The notes: generated from the letters alone by a model not told the origin. 64,000 nucleotides of DNA from Bradyrhizobium yuanmingense (GCF_029167105.1 NZ_JARFML010000003.1:248001-312000), one strand, 5' to 3'. Positions 9,076 to 17,384 are shown, counted from the stretch's first letter. Program-made: numbers and translations.

Positions 9076-10168
9076 GATTCTCGACGAAGCCGACCGTCTG
9101 ATGACGGTCTGCAATTCCTGCCGCTATTGCGAGGGCCTGTGCGCGGTGTTTCCGGCCATGGAGATGCGCCGCGCCTTCTCGGACGGCGATCTCAACTATC
9201 TCGCCAATCTCTGCCATTCCTGCGGCGCCTGCTACGTCGATTGCCAGTTTTCGCCGCCGCACGAATTCAACGTCAACGTCCCCAAGACGCTGGCGGTCGC
9301 GCGCGCGGAATCCTATGCGGCCTATGCCTGGCCGCGGCCGCTATCCGGCGCCTTCGCGCGCAACGGCCTCGTCATCAGCATCACCGCCGCGCTCAGCATG
9401 GCGGTCTTCATTCTCGGCTTTGCCGTCCTGAATGACCGCGGCGTGTTGTTCGGCGTGCACACCGGGCCGGGCGCCTTCTACAAGCTGATGCCGCACAACG
9501 CGATGGTCGCGCTGTTTGGCGCCGCATTCCTCTACGCGATCCTCGCACTCGTCATGAGCGTGCGTGCCTTCTGGCGCGACATCGGCACACCGATCGGCGG
9601 CCGCGCTGACGGCGGCTCGATCTTTCAGGCGATCCGCGACGCCGGCGAGCTGCGCTACCTCCATGGCGGCGGCGTCGGCTGCTACAACGAGGGCGACAAG
9701 CCGACCGACCGGCGCAAGCTCTATCACCACCTGACCTTCTACGGCTTCCTGCTATGCTTTGCAGCGACGTCGGTCGCCACGCTCTATCACTATCTGCTCG
9801 GCCGCGAGGCGCCGTATCCGTGGTGGGACCTGCCCGTGGTGCTCGGCACGCTCGGCGGCATCGGCCTGATCGTCGGGCCGATCGGGCTGTTCACAGCCAA
9901 GATGCGGCGCGATCCCGCGCTGCTCGACGAATACAGCTACGGCATGGACGTCGGTTTCATCGCCATGCTGTTCCTGACCGGCCTCACCGGCATGCTGCTG
10001 CTGGTGCTGCGCGAGACCGGCGCGATGGGACCGCTGCTCGCCCTGCATCTCGGCGCCGTGTTCGCGTTGTTCATCACCGTGCCCTACGGCAAATTCGTGC
10101 ACGGCATCTATCGCTTCATGGCCCTGGTGCGCTATGCGCAGGAGCGGCGCAGCGAAGCCGGCTCTTGA
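9062..10168 (+). CDS. tcuB: Tricarballylate utilisation electron-transfer protein TcuB
   Basis: 368 aa. An N-terminal ferredoxin-like region with two cysteine clusters (CNSCRYCEGLC near residue 20 and CHSCGACYVDC near residue 55) is followed by about six membrane helices. In TcuB (also called CitB) this membrane protein takes electrons from reduced FAD of TcuA to the quinone pool. Hydrophobic segments with histidines (KLYHHLTFYGFLLCF, VATLYHYLLG, GKFVHGIYRF) could bind haem or quinone. The start at 9062 lies inside the end of tcuA. No tcuC citrate-proton symporter gene follows, so uptake must come from elsewhere. Confidence 0.9.
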   Translation: MHGTRILDEADRLMTVCNSCRYCEGLCAVFPAMEMRRAFSDGDLNYLANLCHSCGACYVDCQFSPPHEFNVNVPKTLAVARAESYAAYAWPRPLSGAFARNGLVISITAALSMAVFILGFAVLNDRGVLFGVHTGPGAFYKLMPHNAMVALFGAAFLYAILALVMSVRAFWRDIGTPIGGRADGGSIFQAIRDAGELRYLHGGGVGCYNEGDKPTDRRKLYHHLTFYGFLLCFAATSVATLYHYLLGREAPYPWWDLPVVLGTLGGIGLIVGPIGLFTAKMRRDPALLDEYSYGMDVGFIAMLFLTGLTGMLLLVLRETGAMGPLLALHLGAVFALFITVPYGKFVHGIYRFMALVRYAQERRSEAGS

Positions 10169-10241
10169 GGGCCGTGCGAGGCTGAATTATCCCTTGAGCC
10201 ATTCGCGAGGAGTTGCGAATCGCCCTGGGGAGCCCGCGCTC

Positions 10242-10400
10242 ATGTTCATGTTCCTGCCCATTCTGCTGGCGCTGGCGGGCTGCGCCTTCGCGTGGCGCTC
10301 GCGCGCCGGACTGAGCTATGCGCTCTGGAGCGCAACGATCCTCGTCACAGTCGCCTGGTTCTTCCACCATGCCACCGACCCGCTGAAGTTCTCGTTCTGA
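10242..10400 (+). CDS. 52-aa membrane protein, DUF5993-like
   Basis: The protein is two membrane helices (FMFLPILLALAGCAFAW and LSYALWSATILVTVAWFF) joined by a short basic turn, ending HHATDPLKFSF. I recognise this as a DUF5993-type protein, a family usually encoded directly before an atypical DsbB, as here. The ATG at 10242 follows GGGGAGCCC; the frame is open upstream but begins inside the tcuB end. DsbB starts 24 bases further on, so they form a pair. Function is unknown; a small partner or assembly factor for the DsbB-like protein is an inference from linkage. Confidence 0.7.
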   Translation: MFMFLPILLALAGCAFAWRSRAGLSYALWSATILVTVAWFFHHATDPLKFSF

Positions 10401-10423
10401 CCGCGCGACAAAGGGAGACGGCA

Positions 10424-10975
10424 ATGAGCGGGCAACGATCAGTCGGCGCGATCCTGAACATGCTGGGGCTGCTCGGCATCTCCTCGGTTCTGGCGGTCGC
10501 GTTCTATTATCAACTGGCGCTCGGCGAATTGCCTTGCCCGCTTTGCCTGCTGCAACGGGCCGGCTTCATCGCGATCGGCATGGGCTTCCTGTTCAACCTG
10601 CGCCTCGGCGAACGTCCGTCTCACTACGCGATGATCCTCATCGCCAGTCTCGTCACCGGCTTCATCTCGTTGCGGCAGGTGTCGCTGCATCTTGCGCCCG
10701 GCGATCCCGGCTACGGCTCGGCGCTGTTCGGGCTGCACTTCTATACTTGGGCGCTGATCGCGGCGGTCGGGGTGGTCTGCTATGTCGCGGTCGTCTTCGT
10801 CCTGAAGGATGTGGCGGGCGAACGGGAGGGAAACGCGCCGATAGGCGGGCTGGCTTCGAACGCAGCGTTCGCGATCTTCACCCTGCTGGTCGCCGCAAAT
10901 CTCCTGTCCACCGTGCTGGAGTGTGGGGCCGGTCAGTGCGATGACAATCCGGTCCGCTATCTCTTGCTGAGGTGA
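10424..10975 (+). CDS. DsbB-family disulfide oxidoreductase, variant with C-terminal cysteine pair
   Basis: 183 aa with five predicted helices. Helix 1 is followed by the quinone-linked CxxC motif C38-P-L-C41 (LPCPLCLLQRAG), the DsbB hallmark. In E. coli DsbB the second cysteine pair lies in the periplasmic loop after helix 3; here that loop (LHLAPGDPGYGSALF) has none. Instead a fifth helix leads to C167 and C172 (ECGAGQC) close to the C-terminus, which by topology would also be periplasmic. The ATG at 10424 has a good AAGGGAG ribosome site. It probably reoxidises a DsbA-like thioredoxin-fold partner encoded elsewhere. Confidence 0.82.
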   Translation: MSGQRSVGAILNMLGLLGISSVLAVAFYYQLALGELPCPLCLLQRAGFIAIGMGFLFNLRLGERPSHYAMILIASLVTGFISLRQVSLHLAPGDPGYGSALFGLHFYTWALIAAVGVVCYVAVVFVLKDVAGEREGNAPIGGLASNAAFAIFTLLVAANLLSTVLECGAGQCDDNPVRYLLLR

Positions 10976-10978
10976 GGA

Positions 10979-11012
10979 GGCCGTCGCGCCGGCGTTGGTC
11001 GGTGCGACGGCC
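10979..11012. terminator. Hairpin between convergent dsbB-like and aas genes
   Basis: A 9-bp perfect stem (GGCCGTCGC / GCGACGGCC) with a 16-base loop sits in the 43 bases between the converging stop codons. No long T-run follows on either strand. It probably serves both transcripts. Confidence 0.5.
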
Positions 11013-11018
11013 GTAGCC

Positions 11019-14000
11019 TTATGCCACCTCGCGCTCGGGCGGGGATGCCTGCTCGCGGGCCATCGTCGTGGCCGTGACATAGTCGGTCTTGCCGGTGCCG
11101 AGCAGCGGCACCTTGTCGACCACCATGATCGTCGCGGGCACGGTCAGCTCGGAGGCCCCGATCGCCTTGGCCTGAGCCTGCATCGCGCTGCGCTCGGCGT
11201 TCTTCTCCGTCGTCAGCAGCACGATGCGCTCGCCCTTGCGCTGGTCGGGGATCGAGACCGCGACCGAGCCGGCCTGCGGCCACAACGACGCCGCGATGGC
11301 TTCGACCGCCGACAGCGAGACCATTTCGCCCGCGATCTTGGCAAAGCGCTTGGCTCGGCCCTTGATGGTGATGAAGCCCGCCGCGTCGATCGAAACGATG
11401 TCGCCGGTGTCGTGCCAGCCGTCGGGGAGCACCTCGAGCACACCGGGATTTTCGGCCCTGAGGTAGCCGAGCATCACGTTCGGGCCGCGCACCGAGAGCC
11501 GCCCGCCTTCCTCGATGCCGGGGACCGGATCGAGGCGGCTTTCCATCAGCGGCGACAGGCGTCCGACGGTGCCGGGGCGGTTGGCCATCGGCGTGTTCAT
11601 CGCCAGCACCGGCGCCGTCTCGGTGACGCCATAGCCTTCGAGGATGCGAATGCCGTAGCGCTCCATGAAGACCTGCCGCGTGCGGTCCTTGACCGCCTCG
11701 GCGCCGGCGATCACGAGGCGCAGGGTGCGGAAGTCGTAGGCGTGCGCCGAGCGGGCATAGCCGGTGAGGAACGTATCCGTGCCGAACAGGATCGTGGCGC
11801 CGGTCTGGTAGATCAGCTCGGGCACGATCCGGTAGTGCAGCGGCGAGGGATACATGTAGATCGGAATGCCCGCCAGCATCGGCATCATCATTCCGCCCGT
11901 GAGTCCAAACGAGTGGAACACCGGCAGCACGTTGAACACCTTGTCGTTGGCGTTGGCGTCGACCCGCGCCAGCGCCTGCGCCGCGTTGGCGAGGATGTTG
12001 CGGTGGGACAGCACCACGCCCTTGGGCGTGCCTTCCGAGCCCGAGGTGAACAGCACGACGGCGGGATCGTTGGCCTGGCGGGGCACGCGCGGCGTGGTGC
12101 CCGCGAGCAGGCCCTTGATCTTGTCGGCGAGGCCGATCGAGGCGCGGACGTCCTCGAGATAGACCACGCGCGCTTCCGCCGCGATCGCGGTCATCAGCTT
12201 GTCGAGCTTGCCTTTCTCGATGAAGGCCTTCGACGTCAGCACGGTCTTGACCTGCGCGGCCTTCATGGCGGCGAGCACGTTGACCGGACCGGCCGAGAAA
12301 TTGAGCATCGCCGGCACCCGGCCGCTGTTCTGCAGCGCCATGAAGACGACGGCGACGCCCGCCGAGTTCGGCAGCAGCACGCCGACATTCTCGCCGACGG
12401 CGGTGCCGCTCTCGAGCTTGCGGCTCAGGACCTGCGCGCCGAGGATCAGCTTGCGATAGGTTAGCTTGGTGCCGAGCGCGTCCTCGATGATGACCTTGCC
12501 GGTGTCGCGGTCGCGATAGGCGTGTCCGAGTGCTTCGAACAGCGTGTGATCGAGCATGGCGTTCTTGACGAGGGCGTCGATCATGACGTCCTGCAGTGCG
12601 GCGCCGGCGGCGTTGCGGCGTGCCTTGCCCTTGAGCGTTTCGTCGACCGGAAGCTTGACCGGCGGCAGGATCGTGACCGTCACGCGCGGAAACCAGGACC
12701 GCTTGATCTGGCTGGAGTTGAGATAGCTGAGATAGGAGCGCTGCGCGCCTTCGATGCGGACCGGAACGACCACGGCGTCGGCCTTGTCCGCGATCATCGC
12801 GGTGCCGTCATACACCTTCATCAGCGAGCCCGAGACGGTGATCCGTCCTTCCGGGAAGATCACGACGGGCTCGCCCGCGGCGACGAGCTTGATCAGGTCG
12901 CGCGCGGCCAGCGGCTTGGTCGGGTCCATGGTGTAGTGCTTGACCGCGCGCAGGAACGGCTTGGCCCACCAGGCCTTGGCGATGCCGGTATCGACTGCAA
13001 AGCTCGCGTCGATCGGCAGCACGGCGTGCAGCAACGGGCCGTCGATCAGGCTGACATGGTTCGGCGCGATCAGCATGCGCGTGCCCGGAGGCGGCAGGTT
13101 TTCGAGGCCGCGCACCTCGGTACGGAACAGGGCACGGAACAGAAGGCCACCGGCATCGCGCACGCCTTCCTTGCCCCACTTGGTCAGCACGAACCACACC
13201 GCGCCGAAGCTGGCGACGCCGAGGCCGAAGAAGATCCAGCCGATGTGGAGACCGGCCGCCTGCAACAGCGCGACGAACAGCGAGCCGACCACCATGAAGG
13301 CGGCCTGCAGAACGTTGCCGGCGGCGATGATGCGGGCGCGTTCGGAAGGTTCGGACCAGGCCTGGACCGCGGCAAAGGACGGGACGACGAAAAGACCGCC
13401 GCCGAACGCGAAGGCAACGAAGTCGGCCAGCATGCGCAGCCCGCCGAACGAGGTGGCGAAGCCGAGCGCGGTGATGTCCTGCCCCTTGGCGGTCACGCCG
13501 ATCGCCCAGGCGAGATCGAGGCCCGCAAACCCCATGATGATGGCGCCGATCGGCACCAGCGCAAGGTTCGGGCGAACGTGGCTGAGACTGGCGGCAAACA
13601 GCGAGCCGATGGCGATGCCGATCGCGAAGATGGCAAGGCACAGCGTCACGACGCCCTCGGTGCCGCCGACCACCTCCTTGATCAGCGCCGGCAGCAGCGA
13701 CAGCACGATGGCGCCGACCAGCCAGAACCAGGAGACGATCACGGTGCCGTCCCACAGGCGACGGTCGGCGTAGAGCGTCCTGAGCAGGCTCACCGTCGAG
13801 GTCCAGGGATTGGCGTCGACGGGCAGCTCGGGCGCGGAGGGCGTCGTCTGCGGGATGCGGGAGGCGAACGCCCAGGACAACACGGCCAGCACGACCACGG
13901 CGGACGCGACCCAGCCCATATGCGCGGAGCCGGCCACGAACTGGCCGCCTGCGACGGTGCCGAGCAGGATCGCCATGAAGGTCGCGCCTTCGACCAGCGC

Positions 14001-14423
14001 GTTGCCGGTCGCGAGTTCGCCGAGCTCGAGCTGGTCCGGTAGCATCGCGTATTTCACCGGGCCGAACAGGGCGGCGATGGTGCCGAACAGCGCGAGCGCC
14101 GCGAACAGCAGCGGCACCGAATGCAGGAAGAAGCCGGCCGCGGCGAAGCAGGCTGCGAAGATCTCGACGAATTTGAGCCGCCTTGCGACGACGGATTTGA
14201 CGTATTTGTCGGCGAGCTGGCCGCCGAGCCCGGACAGGATGAAGTAGGGGAAGATGAAGACGGCGCCTGCCACCGTCACCAGCGCATCGCCATGGCTCGT
14301 CGCGGCGCTGTAGAGCAGGATGATGACGAGCGCGTTCTTGAGCACGTTGTCATTGAGCGCCGAGAAGAATTGCGCCCAGAACAGCGGCGCGAAGCGGCGT
14401 GACGACATCAATTCCCTGATCAT
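11019..14423 (-). CDS. aas: Trifunctional lysophospholipid transporter / acyltransferase / acyl-ACP synthetase
   Basis: 1134 aa with three fused parts. Residues 1 to about 415 are a 12-helix MFS domain of LplT type. Residues about 430-630 are a PlsC-type acyltransferase with the HX4D motif (NHVSLID) and FPEGRITVSG. From about 640 to the end is an AMP-forming adenylation domain with the P-loop VLFTSGSEGTPKGVVLSH and the GYGVTET motif. Together these would flip lysophosphatidylethanolamine inward, activate a fatty acid on ACP and reacylate the lipid. In E. coli LplT and Aas are separate genes in one operon; the single-chain form is known in alphaproteobacteria. It is monocistronic and convergent with dsbB. 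Confidence 0.92.
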   Translation of the reverse strand: MIRELMSSRRFAPLFWAQFFSALNDNVLKNALVIILLYSAATSHGDALVTVAGAVFIFPYFILSGLGGQLADKYVKSVVARRLKFVEIFAACFAAAGFFLHSVPLLFAALALFGTIAALFGPVKYAMLPDQLELGELATGNALVEGATFMAILLGTVAGGQFVAGSAHMGWVASAVVVLAVLSWAFASRIPQTTPSAPELPVDANPWTSTVSLLRTLYADRRLWDGTVIVSWFWLVGAIVLSLLPALIKEVVGGTEGVVTLCLAIFAIGIAIGSLFAASLSHVRPNLALVPIGAIIMGFAGLDLAWAIGVTAKGQDITALGFATSFGGLRMLADFVAFAFGGGLFVVPSFAAVQAWSEPSERARIIAAGNVLQAAFMVVGSLFVALLQAAGLHIGWIFFGLGVASFGAVWFVLTKWGKEGVRDAGGLLFRALFRTEVRGLENLPPPGTRMLIAPNHVSLIDGPLLHAVLPIDASFAVDTGIAKAWWAKPFLRAVKHYTMDPTKPLAARDLIKLVAAGEPVVIFPEGRITVSGSLMKVYDGTAMIADKADAVVVPVRIEGAQRSYLSYLNSSQIKRSWFPRVTVTILPPVKLPVDETLKGKARRNAAGAALQDVMIDALVKNAMLDHTLFEALGHAYRDRDTGKVIIEDALGTKLTYRKLILGAQVLSRKLESGTAVGENVGVLLPNSAGVAVVFMALQNSGRVPAMLNFSAGPVNVLAAMKAAQVKTVLTSKAFIEKGKLDKLMTAIAAEARVVYLEDVRASIGLADKIKGLLAGTTPRVPRQANDPAVVLFTSGSEGTPKGVVLSHRNILANAAQALARVDANANDKVFNVLPVFHSFGLTGGMMMPMLAGIPIYMYPSPLHYRIVPELIYQTGATILFGTDTFLTGYARSAHAYDFRTLRLVIAGAEAVKDRTRQVFMERYGIRILEGYGVTETAPVLAMNTPMANRPGTVGRLSPLMESRLDPVPGIEEGGRLSVRGPNVMLGYLRAENPGVLEVLPDGWHDTGDIVSIDAAGFITIKGRAKRFAKIAGEMVSLSAVEAIAASLWPQAGSVAVSIPDQRKGERIVLLTTEKNAERSAMQAQAKAIGASELTVPATIMVVDKVPLLGTGKTDYVTATTMAREQASPPEREVA

Positions 14424-14766
14424 GACTAGTCCTGTTTTGGCAAGGCAGACTGAGGTTGTTACGTTGTCTGTGAAACGTCACGACCGGAAGCATAGGGCGA
14501 ACGATTGCGCGGCAACCAAGTTGCTGGCCTGCTCTGTCCCCTCGGTTCCTCCGATCCTGTTGGTCTCCAATCGGCATCGTTAGGTTCGCAAATATCCGGT
14601 CGAGGTCGGGCGGAGCGGCCTCGCTCGCCCGGATATGGCGCCGGGCGATGAAGGAAAAGCTGACCCGCATCGTCGAAATCCGCCGGATCGGCCACGCCCG
14701 TCCGGACATGGTGAGTCCATCCTTGCAGTCGGCGCTTGCATTCGAGCCGACCTGCGTGCGCGCGCC
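14424..14766. other. Non-coding stretch upstream of aas
   Basis: 343 bases between the aas start and the end of the small gene on the same strand. Open frames here are short and have no protein-like features. The half nearest aas is less GC-rich and likely contains its promoter. I see no repeat or strong hairpin. Confidence 0.5.
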
Positions 14767-15033
14767 TCAGGTGAGATGGGCGAGGTGGCGAAACGGCGAG
14801 AAGCGGCCGAGCAGGCTGAACCGGCGCTGCTCCTGACGCGCACGGGCACGATTGGTCCGCCACAGCCGAAAGGTCGCCCGGCGCTCGGCGAGCACGCCCG
14901 CGACGTCGCAGGCATTGGCGATGCGATTGATCGGCGCCATGGCGAACCGCAGCACGGCCCGGCCGAGCCCGGTCGCGAGGGCGGCGGCGTCATCGACGAA
15001 GGTAGTGGCGATATCGACAGCAAGGATTTGCAT
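14767..15033 (-). CDS. Hypothetical basic protein, divergent from tetR
   Basis: 88 aa, not recognised. It has a moderately hydrophobic, alanine-rich first half (MQILAVDIATTFVDDAAAL) and a strongly basic C-terminal half (WRTNRARARQEQRRFSLLGR). Third codon positions are mostly G or C, as in neighbouring real genes, and a GGAG lies 12 bases before the ATG at 15033. It is transcribed away from the TetR regulator, and the two operator copies lie immediately upstream of it. A TetR-controlled small gene is therefore plausible, but the ORF could still be spurious. Confidence 0.5.
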   Translation of the reverse strand: MQILAVDIATTFVDDAAALATGLGRAVLRFAMAPINRIANACDVAGVLAERRATFRLWRTNRARARQEQRRFSLLGRFSPFRHLAHLT

Positions 15034-15055
15034 TTTCCAGGTCTCCAGGCTAAAT

Positions 15056-15068
15056 TGAACAATGTTCA
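15056..15068. promoter_or_regulatory. TetR operator, copy 1
   Basis: TGAACAATGTTCA, a palindrome with one central base (TGAACA-N-TGTTCA), directly before the tetR start codon at 15070. The identical 13-mer recurs 30 bases later, about three helical turns, so the two sites face the same side of the DNA. Such sites are typical of TetR autoregulation. Binding is inferred. Confidence 0.75.
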
Positions 15069-15069
15069 C

Positions 15070-15735
15070 ATGAGTAGCTTGAAAATGAACAATGTTCAAG
15101 AAGAATCGCTGCGCGACCAGAAAAAATTTCGGCGCCGGCTCCAGATCGTCGAGATCGCCCGCGGCATCATCTCAGCTAAGGGATTGAGATCATTGAAGGT
15201 TCGGGACGTTGCCGAGGCTGCCGGGTGCTCGGTCGGCAGCGTCTATAATGAGTTTGGCGACTTCGACGGGGTCATTCTGACGGTGAACCGGGAAACGGTT
15301 CAGGCGCTCACGGCCCGGCTCCGTGGTGTTCCTGCCGAGGATCCGGTCCGCCAGCTTTATGGGCTCGCCGAGACTTATCTCGACTTCTTCGCCGCGCACG
15401 CCAATTTGCTGCGCTCCCTGTTCGAGCATCGGATGGAGGACGATCGCCCCTATCCGGACGACATCCTCCAGATGGTGATGGATGCGTTCGCGCTGATGCA
15501 TCCGCCCCTGGTGCGGCTTTTGCCGGATGCGGACGACGTGAAGATCGCACTGCTGTCACGCACGCTGTTTTCCGCCGTGCATGGCATCATCTCGCTCGGC
15601 CTCGAGGAGCGCATGGTGGCCGTGCCGCCGCAGATGCTGCGCCAGCAGATCGAACAATTCGTCGACACCCATCTCGCAGGACTTGGAATTGCAGGACTTG
15701 GAATTGCAGGACTTGGAATTCGGCCCCTGCGGTGA
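15070..15735 (+). CDS. TetR-family transcriptional regulator
   Basis: 221 aa from the ATG at 15070; the ATG at 15085 (216 aa) is an alternative and neither has a clear ribosome site. The N-terminal helix-turn-helix runs from IVEIARGIISAKGLRSL to VGSVYNEFGDFDGVI, the usual TetR pattern of about 45 residues. The C-terminal ligand domain is unlike any I can name. The last 20 residues contain the tandem peptide AGLGI three times, from a 15-bp DNA repeat, and look like a recent addition. Two identical palindromes overlap the 5' end, one of them inside the first codons, so strong autorepression is likely. The 88-aa divergent gene is the nearest candidate target. Confidence 0.88.
   Translation: MSSLKMNNVQEESLRDQKKFRRRLQIVEIARGIISAKGLRSLKVRDVAEAAGCSVGSVYNEFGDFDGVILTVNRETVQALTARLRGVPAEDPVRQLYGLAETYLDFFAAHANLLRSLFEHRMEDDRPYPDDILQMVMDAFALMHPPLVRLLPDADDVKIALLSRTLFSAVHGIISLGLEERMVAVPPQMLRQQIEQFVDTHLAGLGIAGLGIAGLGIRPLR
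15086..15098. promoter_or_regulatory. TetR operator, copy 2, inside the coding start
   Basis: A second exact TGAACAATGTTCA, covering codons 6-10 of tetR if translation starts at 15070, or the start codon itself if it starts at 15085. A repressor bound here would block elongation as well as initiation. Confidence 0.7.
15676..15720 (+). repeat. 15-bp tandem repeat, three exact copies
   Basis: GCAGGACTTGGAATT occurs three times without mismatch (15676-15690, 15691-15705, 15706-15720), encoding AGLGI three times at the C-terminus of TetR. Because the unit is 15 bp, gain or loss changes protein length but not frame. Confidence 0.95.
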
Positions 15736-15743
15736 CGATGCCA

Positions 15744-17069
15744 TTAGCCTCGTGCAGCGACCGCTTCGCGCGGGCGAGGCGCAACGACGACAACGTCCGA
15801 TCGCCCATTCTCGACCTGAACGCGGTTGCGGCCCTTTTCCTTGGCGCGGTAGCAGGCCGCATCCGCGCGCCGCATCGCATCCTCGAGCGTGATGTTGCCG
15901 TCGGCGATGCAGGCGACGCCGATGCTTGCGGTCACGGCAAAGCAACGGTCGTCCCAGGCGAAATTGAACAGCTCCAGCGACCGGCGCAGACGCTCGGCGA
16001 TGTCGACGGCATCGAAGGGCGAGCATCGCGGCAGGATCAGGCCGAATTCGTCGCCGCCGAGCCGGGCCACCAGATCATGCGCATGCCGGTCCTGCTGCAG
16101 CAGGCGCGAGACCTGGCAGAGCAGGCGGTCGCCGGCGAGGTGGCCGCAACTGTCGTTGACGCTCTTGAATTGGTCGAGGTCGAGCAGGATGATGGCGAGC
16201 GCACCCGCTGCGGCGTTGTCCAGCTCGGCTTGCAGGCGCGCCTCGAAGGCGCGGCGGTTGGAGAGGCCGGTCAACCAATCATGCGATGCCTGCCAGGCCA
16301 GGCGCTCCTTCTCGGCATGCAAGGCGTCTTCGAAGGTCTGCCGTTGCCGCACCAGGCGCCGCGTATGCCAGATCAGGAGCAGGATCAGCGCCGCGGCCGT
16401 GAGGATGTTGATGCCCGTCAGCGTCAGCTTGATCGCCCGGGATCCTTCGCCGAGGACGGTGGAGAATTGCTTGGCATGCACCGTGAACTGGGCATTGAGC
16501 TCCGATAGCCGCGACGACAGGAATTGCAGGCGGTCGTCGTCCTGAATGGGACCTTTCTTCAGCTCGGATCGAATGACCTCGCCGAACACGCTGAGCTCCA
16601 GCAGCATGGGATCGGTGGCGGTCCATTCCCTGATCGCGTCCTGGAGGAAGCTGACGCGATTGAAATAGCGAAACAGCCAGATCAGTCCCGGGACGTCATC
16701 GGGATGGTTGCCGCCTTGCAGAAAGCCGACGCGGGCGGCCTCGACGTCGACCGGATCGCGTTCCAGCGCCCAGCGCGCGAACTCGTCGCCGATGGGGACG
16801 GCGAGTGAAGCCTGATATTGCGCGAACTGGCTCGGTTCGCCCGAATGCAGATAGAGATTGAGGAAGTAGACCGCGTTCTTCTGCGAGCGCGACCAGAGTG
16901 CTTCGCCGGCGACATAGGCGCGGACCGACGACATCACCTCGAGACTGAATCCGGCGATCGCCGCCTGCAGCACGACGACCATCACGAAAGGCGAGACGAG
17001 CTTGATGACGTGAAGGAGGTTGCCGCCCTCCGCCGACGCCGCTGTTCTGCGAAACACACTGGTCCCCAA
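15744..17069 (-). CDS. Membrane-anchored GGDEF diguanylate cyclase
   Basis: 441 aa. An N-terminal helix (about 20-42), an extracytoplasmic sensor region of about 170 residues without a family I recognise, and a second helix (LTGINILTAAALILLLIWH, about 215-235) lead to a GGDEF domain. The active-site loop is intact (RLGGDEFG), as are the upstream DWLTGLSNRRAFE and LDLDQFKSVND segments, so it should make cyclic di-GMP from two GTP. The product-inhibition I-site normally reads RxxD just before LVAR; here it is HAHD, so feedback inhibition is probably lost. It is convergent with tetR, with 8 bases between their stops. Confidence 0.88.
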   Translation of the reverse strand: MGTSVFRRTAASAEGGNLLHVIKLVSPFVMVVVLQAAIAGFSLEVMSSVRAYVAGEALWSRSQKNAVYFLNLYLHSGEPSQFAQYQASLAVPIGDEFARWALERDPVDVEAARVGFLQGGNHPDDVPGLIWLFRYFNRVSFLQDAIREWTATDPMLLELSVFGEVIRSELKKGPIQDDDRLQFLSSRLSELNAQFTVHAKQFSTVLGEGSRAIKLTLTGINILTAAALILLLIWHTRRLVRQRQTFEDALHAEKERLAWQASHDWLTGLSNRRAFEARLQAELDNAAAGALAIILLDLDQFKSVNDSCGHLAGDRLLCQVSRLLQQDRHAHDLVARLGGDEFGLILPRCSPFDAVDIAERLRRSLELFNFAWDDRCFAVTASIGVACIADGNITLEDAMRRADAACYRAKEKGRNRVQVENGRSDVVVVAPRPREAVAARG

Positions 17070-17253
17070 GTCGATCGACGCGCCCTAGAGGGCGTTGCGC
17101 CTGCAACGCAAAGTAGACGAGATGGTTGCTTAACTCGACCTGAAAAGTGCGAGGGATTGTGACGGACGGTGAAGGTAATGTGACCTGGATGCGCGCAGAT
17201 CGTTTCAAATGCCGCGAAATCGGAGCTGATGCGATATCGCGAACCAATGCCTT

Positions 17254-17338
17254 GTCATTGCGAGCGCAGCGAAGCAATCCAGCCTGCCTCCGCGGCATCA
17301 TTCTGGATTGCTTCGTCGCAAGAGCTCCTCGCAATGAC
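17254..17338. repeat. Dispersed palindromic repeat, family A, copy 2
   Basis: Same architecture as the copy at 5113-5230: outer arms GTCATTGCGAG and CTCGCAATGAC, inner arms GAAGCAATCCAG (17271-17282) and CTGGATTGCTTC (17303-17314), but 85 bp instead of 118. The extra bases of copy 1 lie between the left outer and inner arms. The rest of the 315-base gap (17070-17253) holds the presumed promoter of the GGDEF gene and no coding sequence. Confidence 0.85.
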
Positions 17339-17384
17339 GACGTAGCGGCGGACGGGCGCTACACGCTCTCCGTGGACGTGTGTC

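Noticed and set aside
12522..14042. A 506-codon plus-strand frame opposite aas
   Set aside because: Repetitive charged composition typical of a shadow frame; the minus-strand gene covers it with recognised domains.
14459..14863. A 134-codon minus-strand frame upstream of aas
   Set aside because: No domain or hydrophobic pattern and weak codon bias; it overlaps the end of the better 88-codon frame.
14635..15069. A 145-codon upstream extension of tetR
   Set aside because: The extension has no family similarity, would cover the first operator, and runs opposite to the small basic gene. The helix-turn-helix begins shortly after 15070.
15676..15720. CRISPR-like repeat
   Set aside because: Three direct 15-bp units without spacers, inside a coding sequence; not an array. 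No other candidate array was seen.
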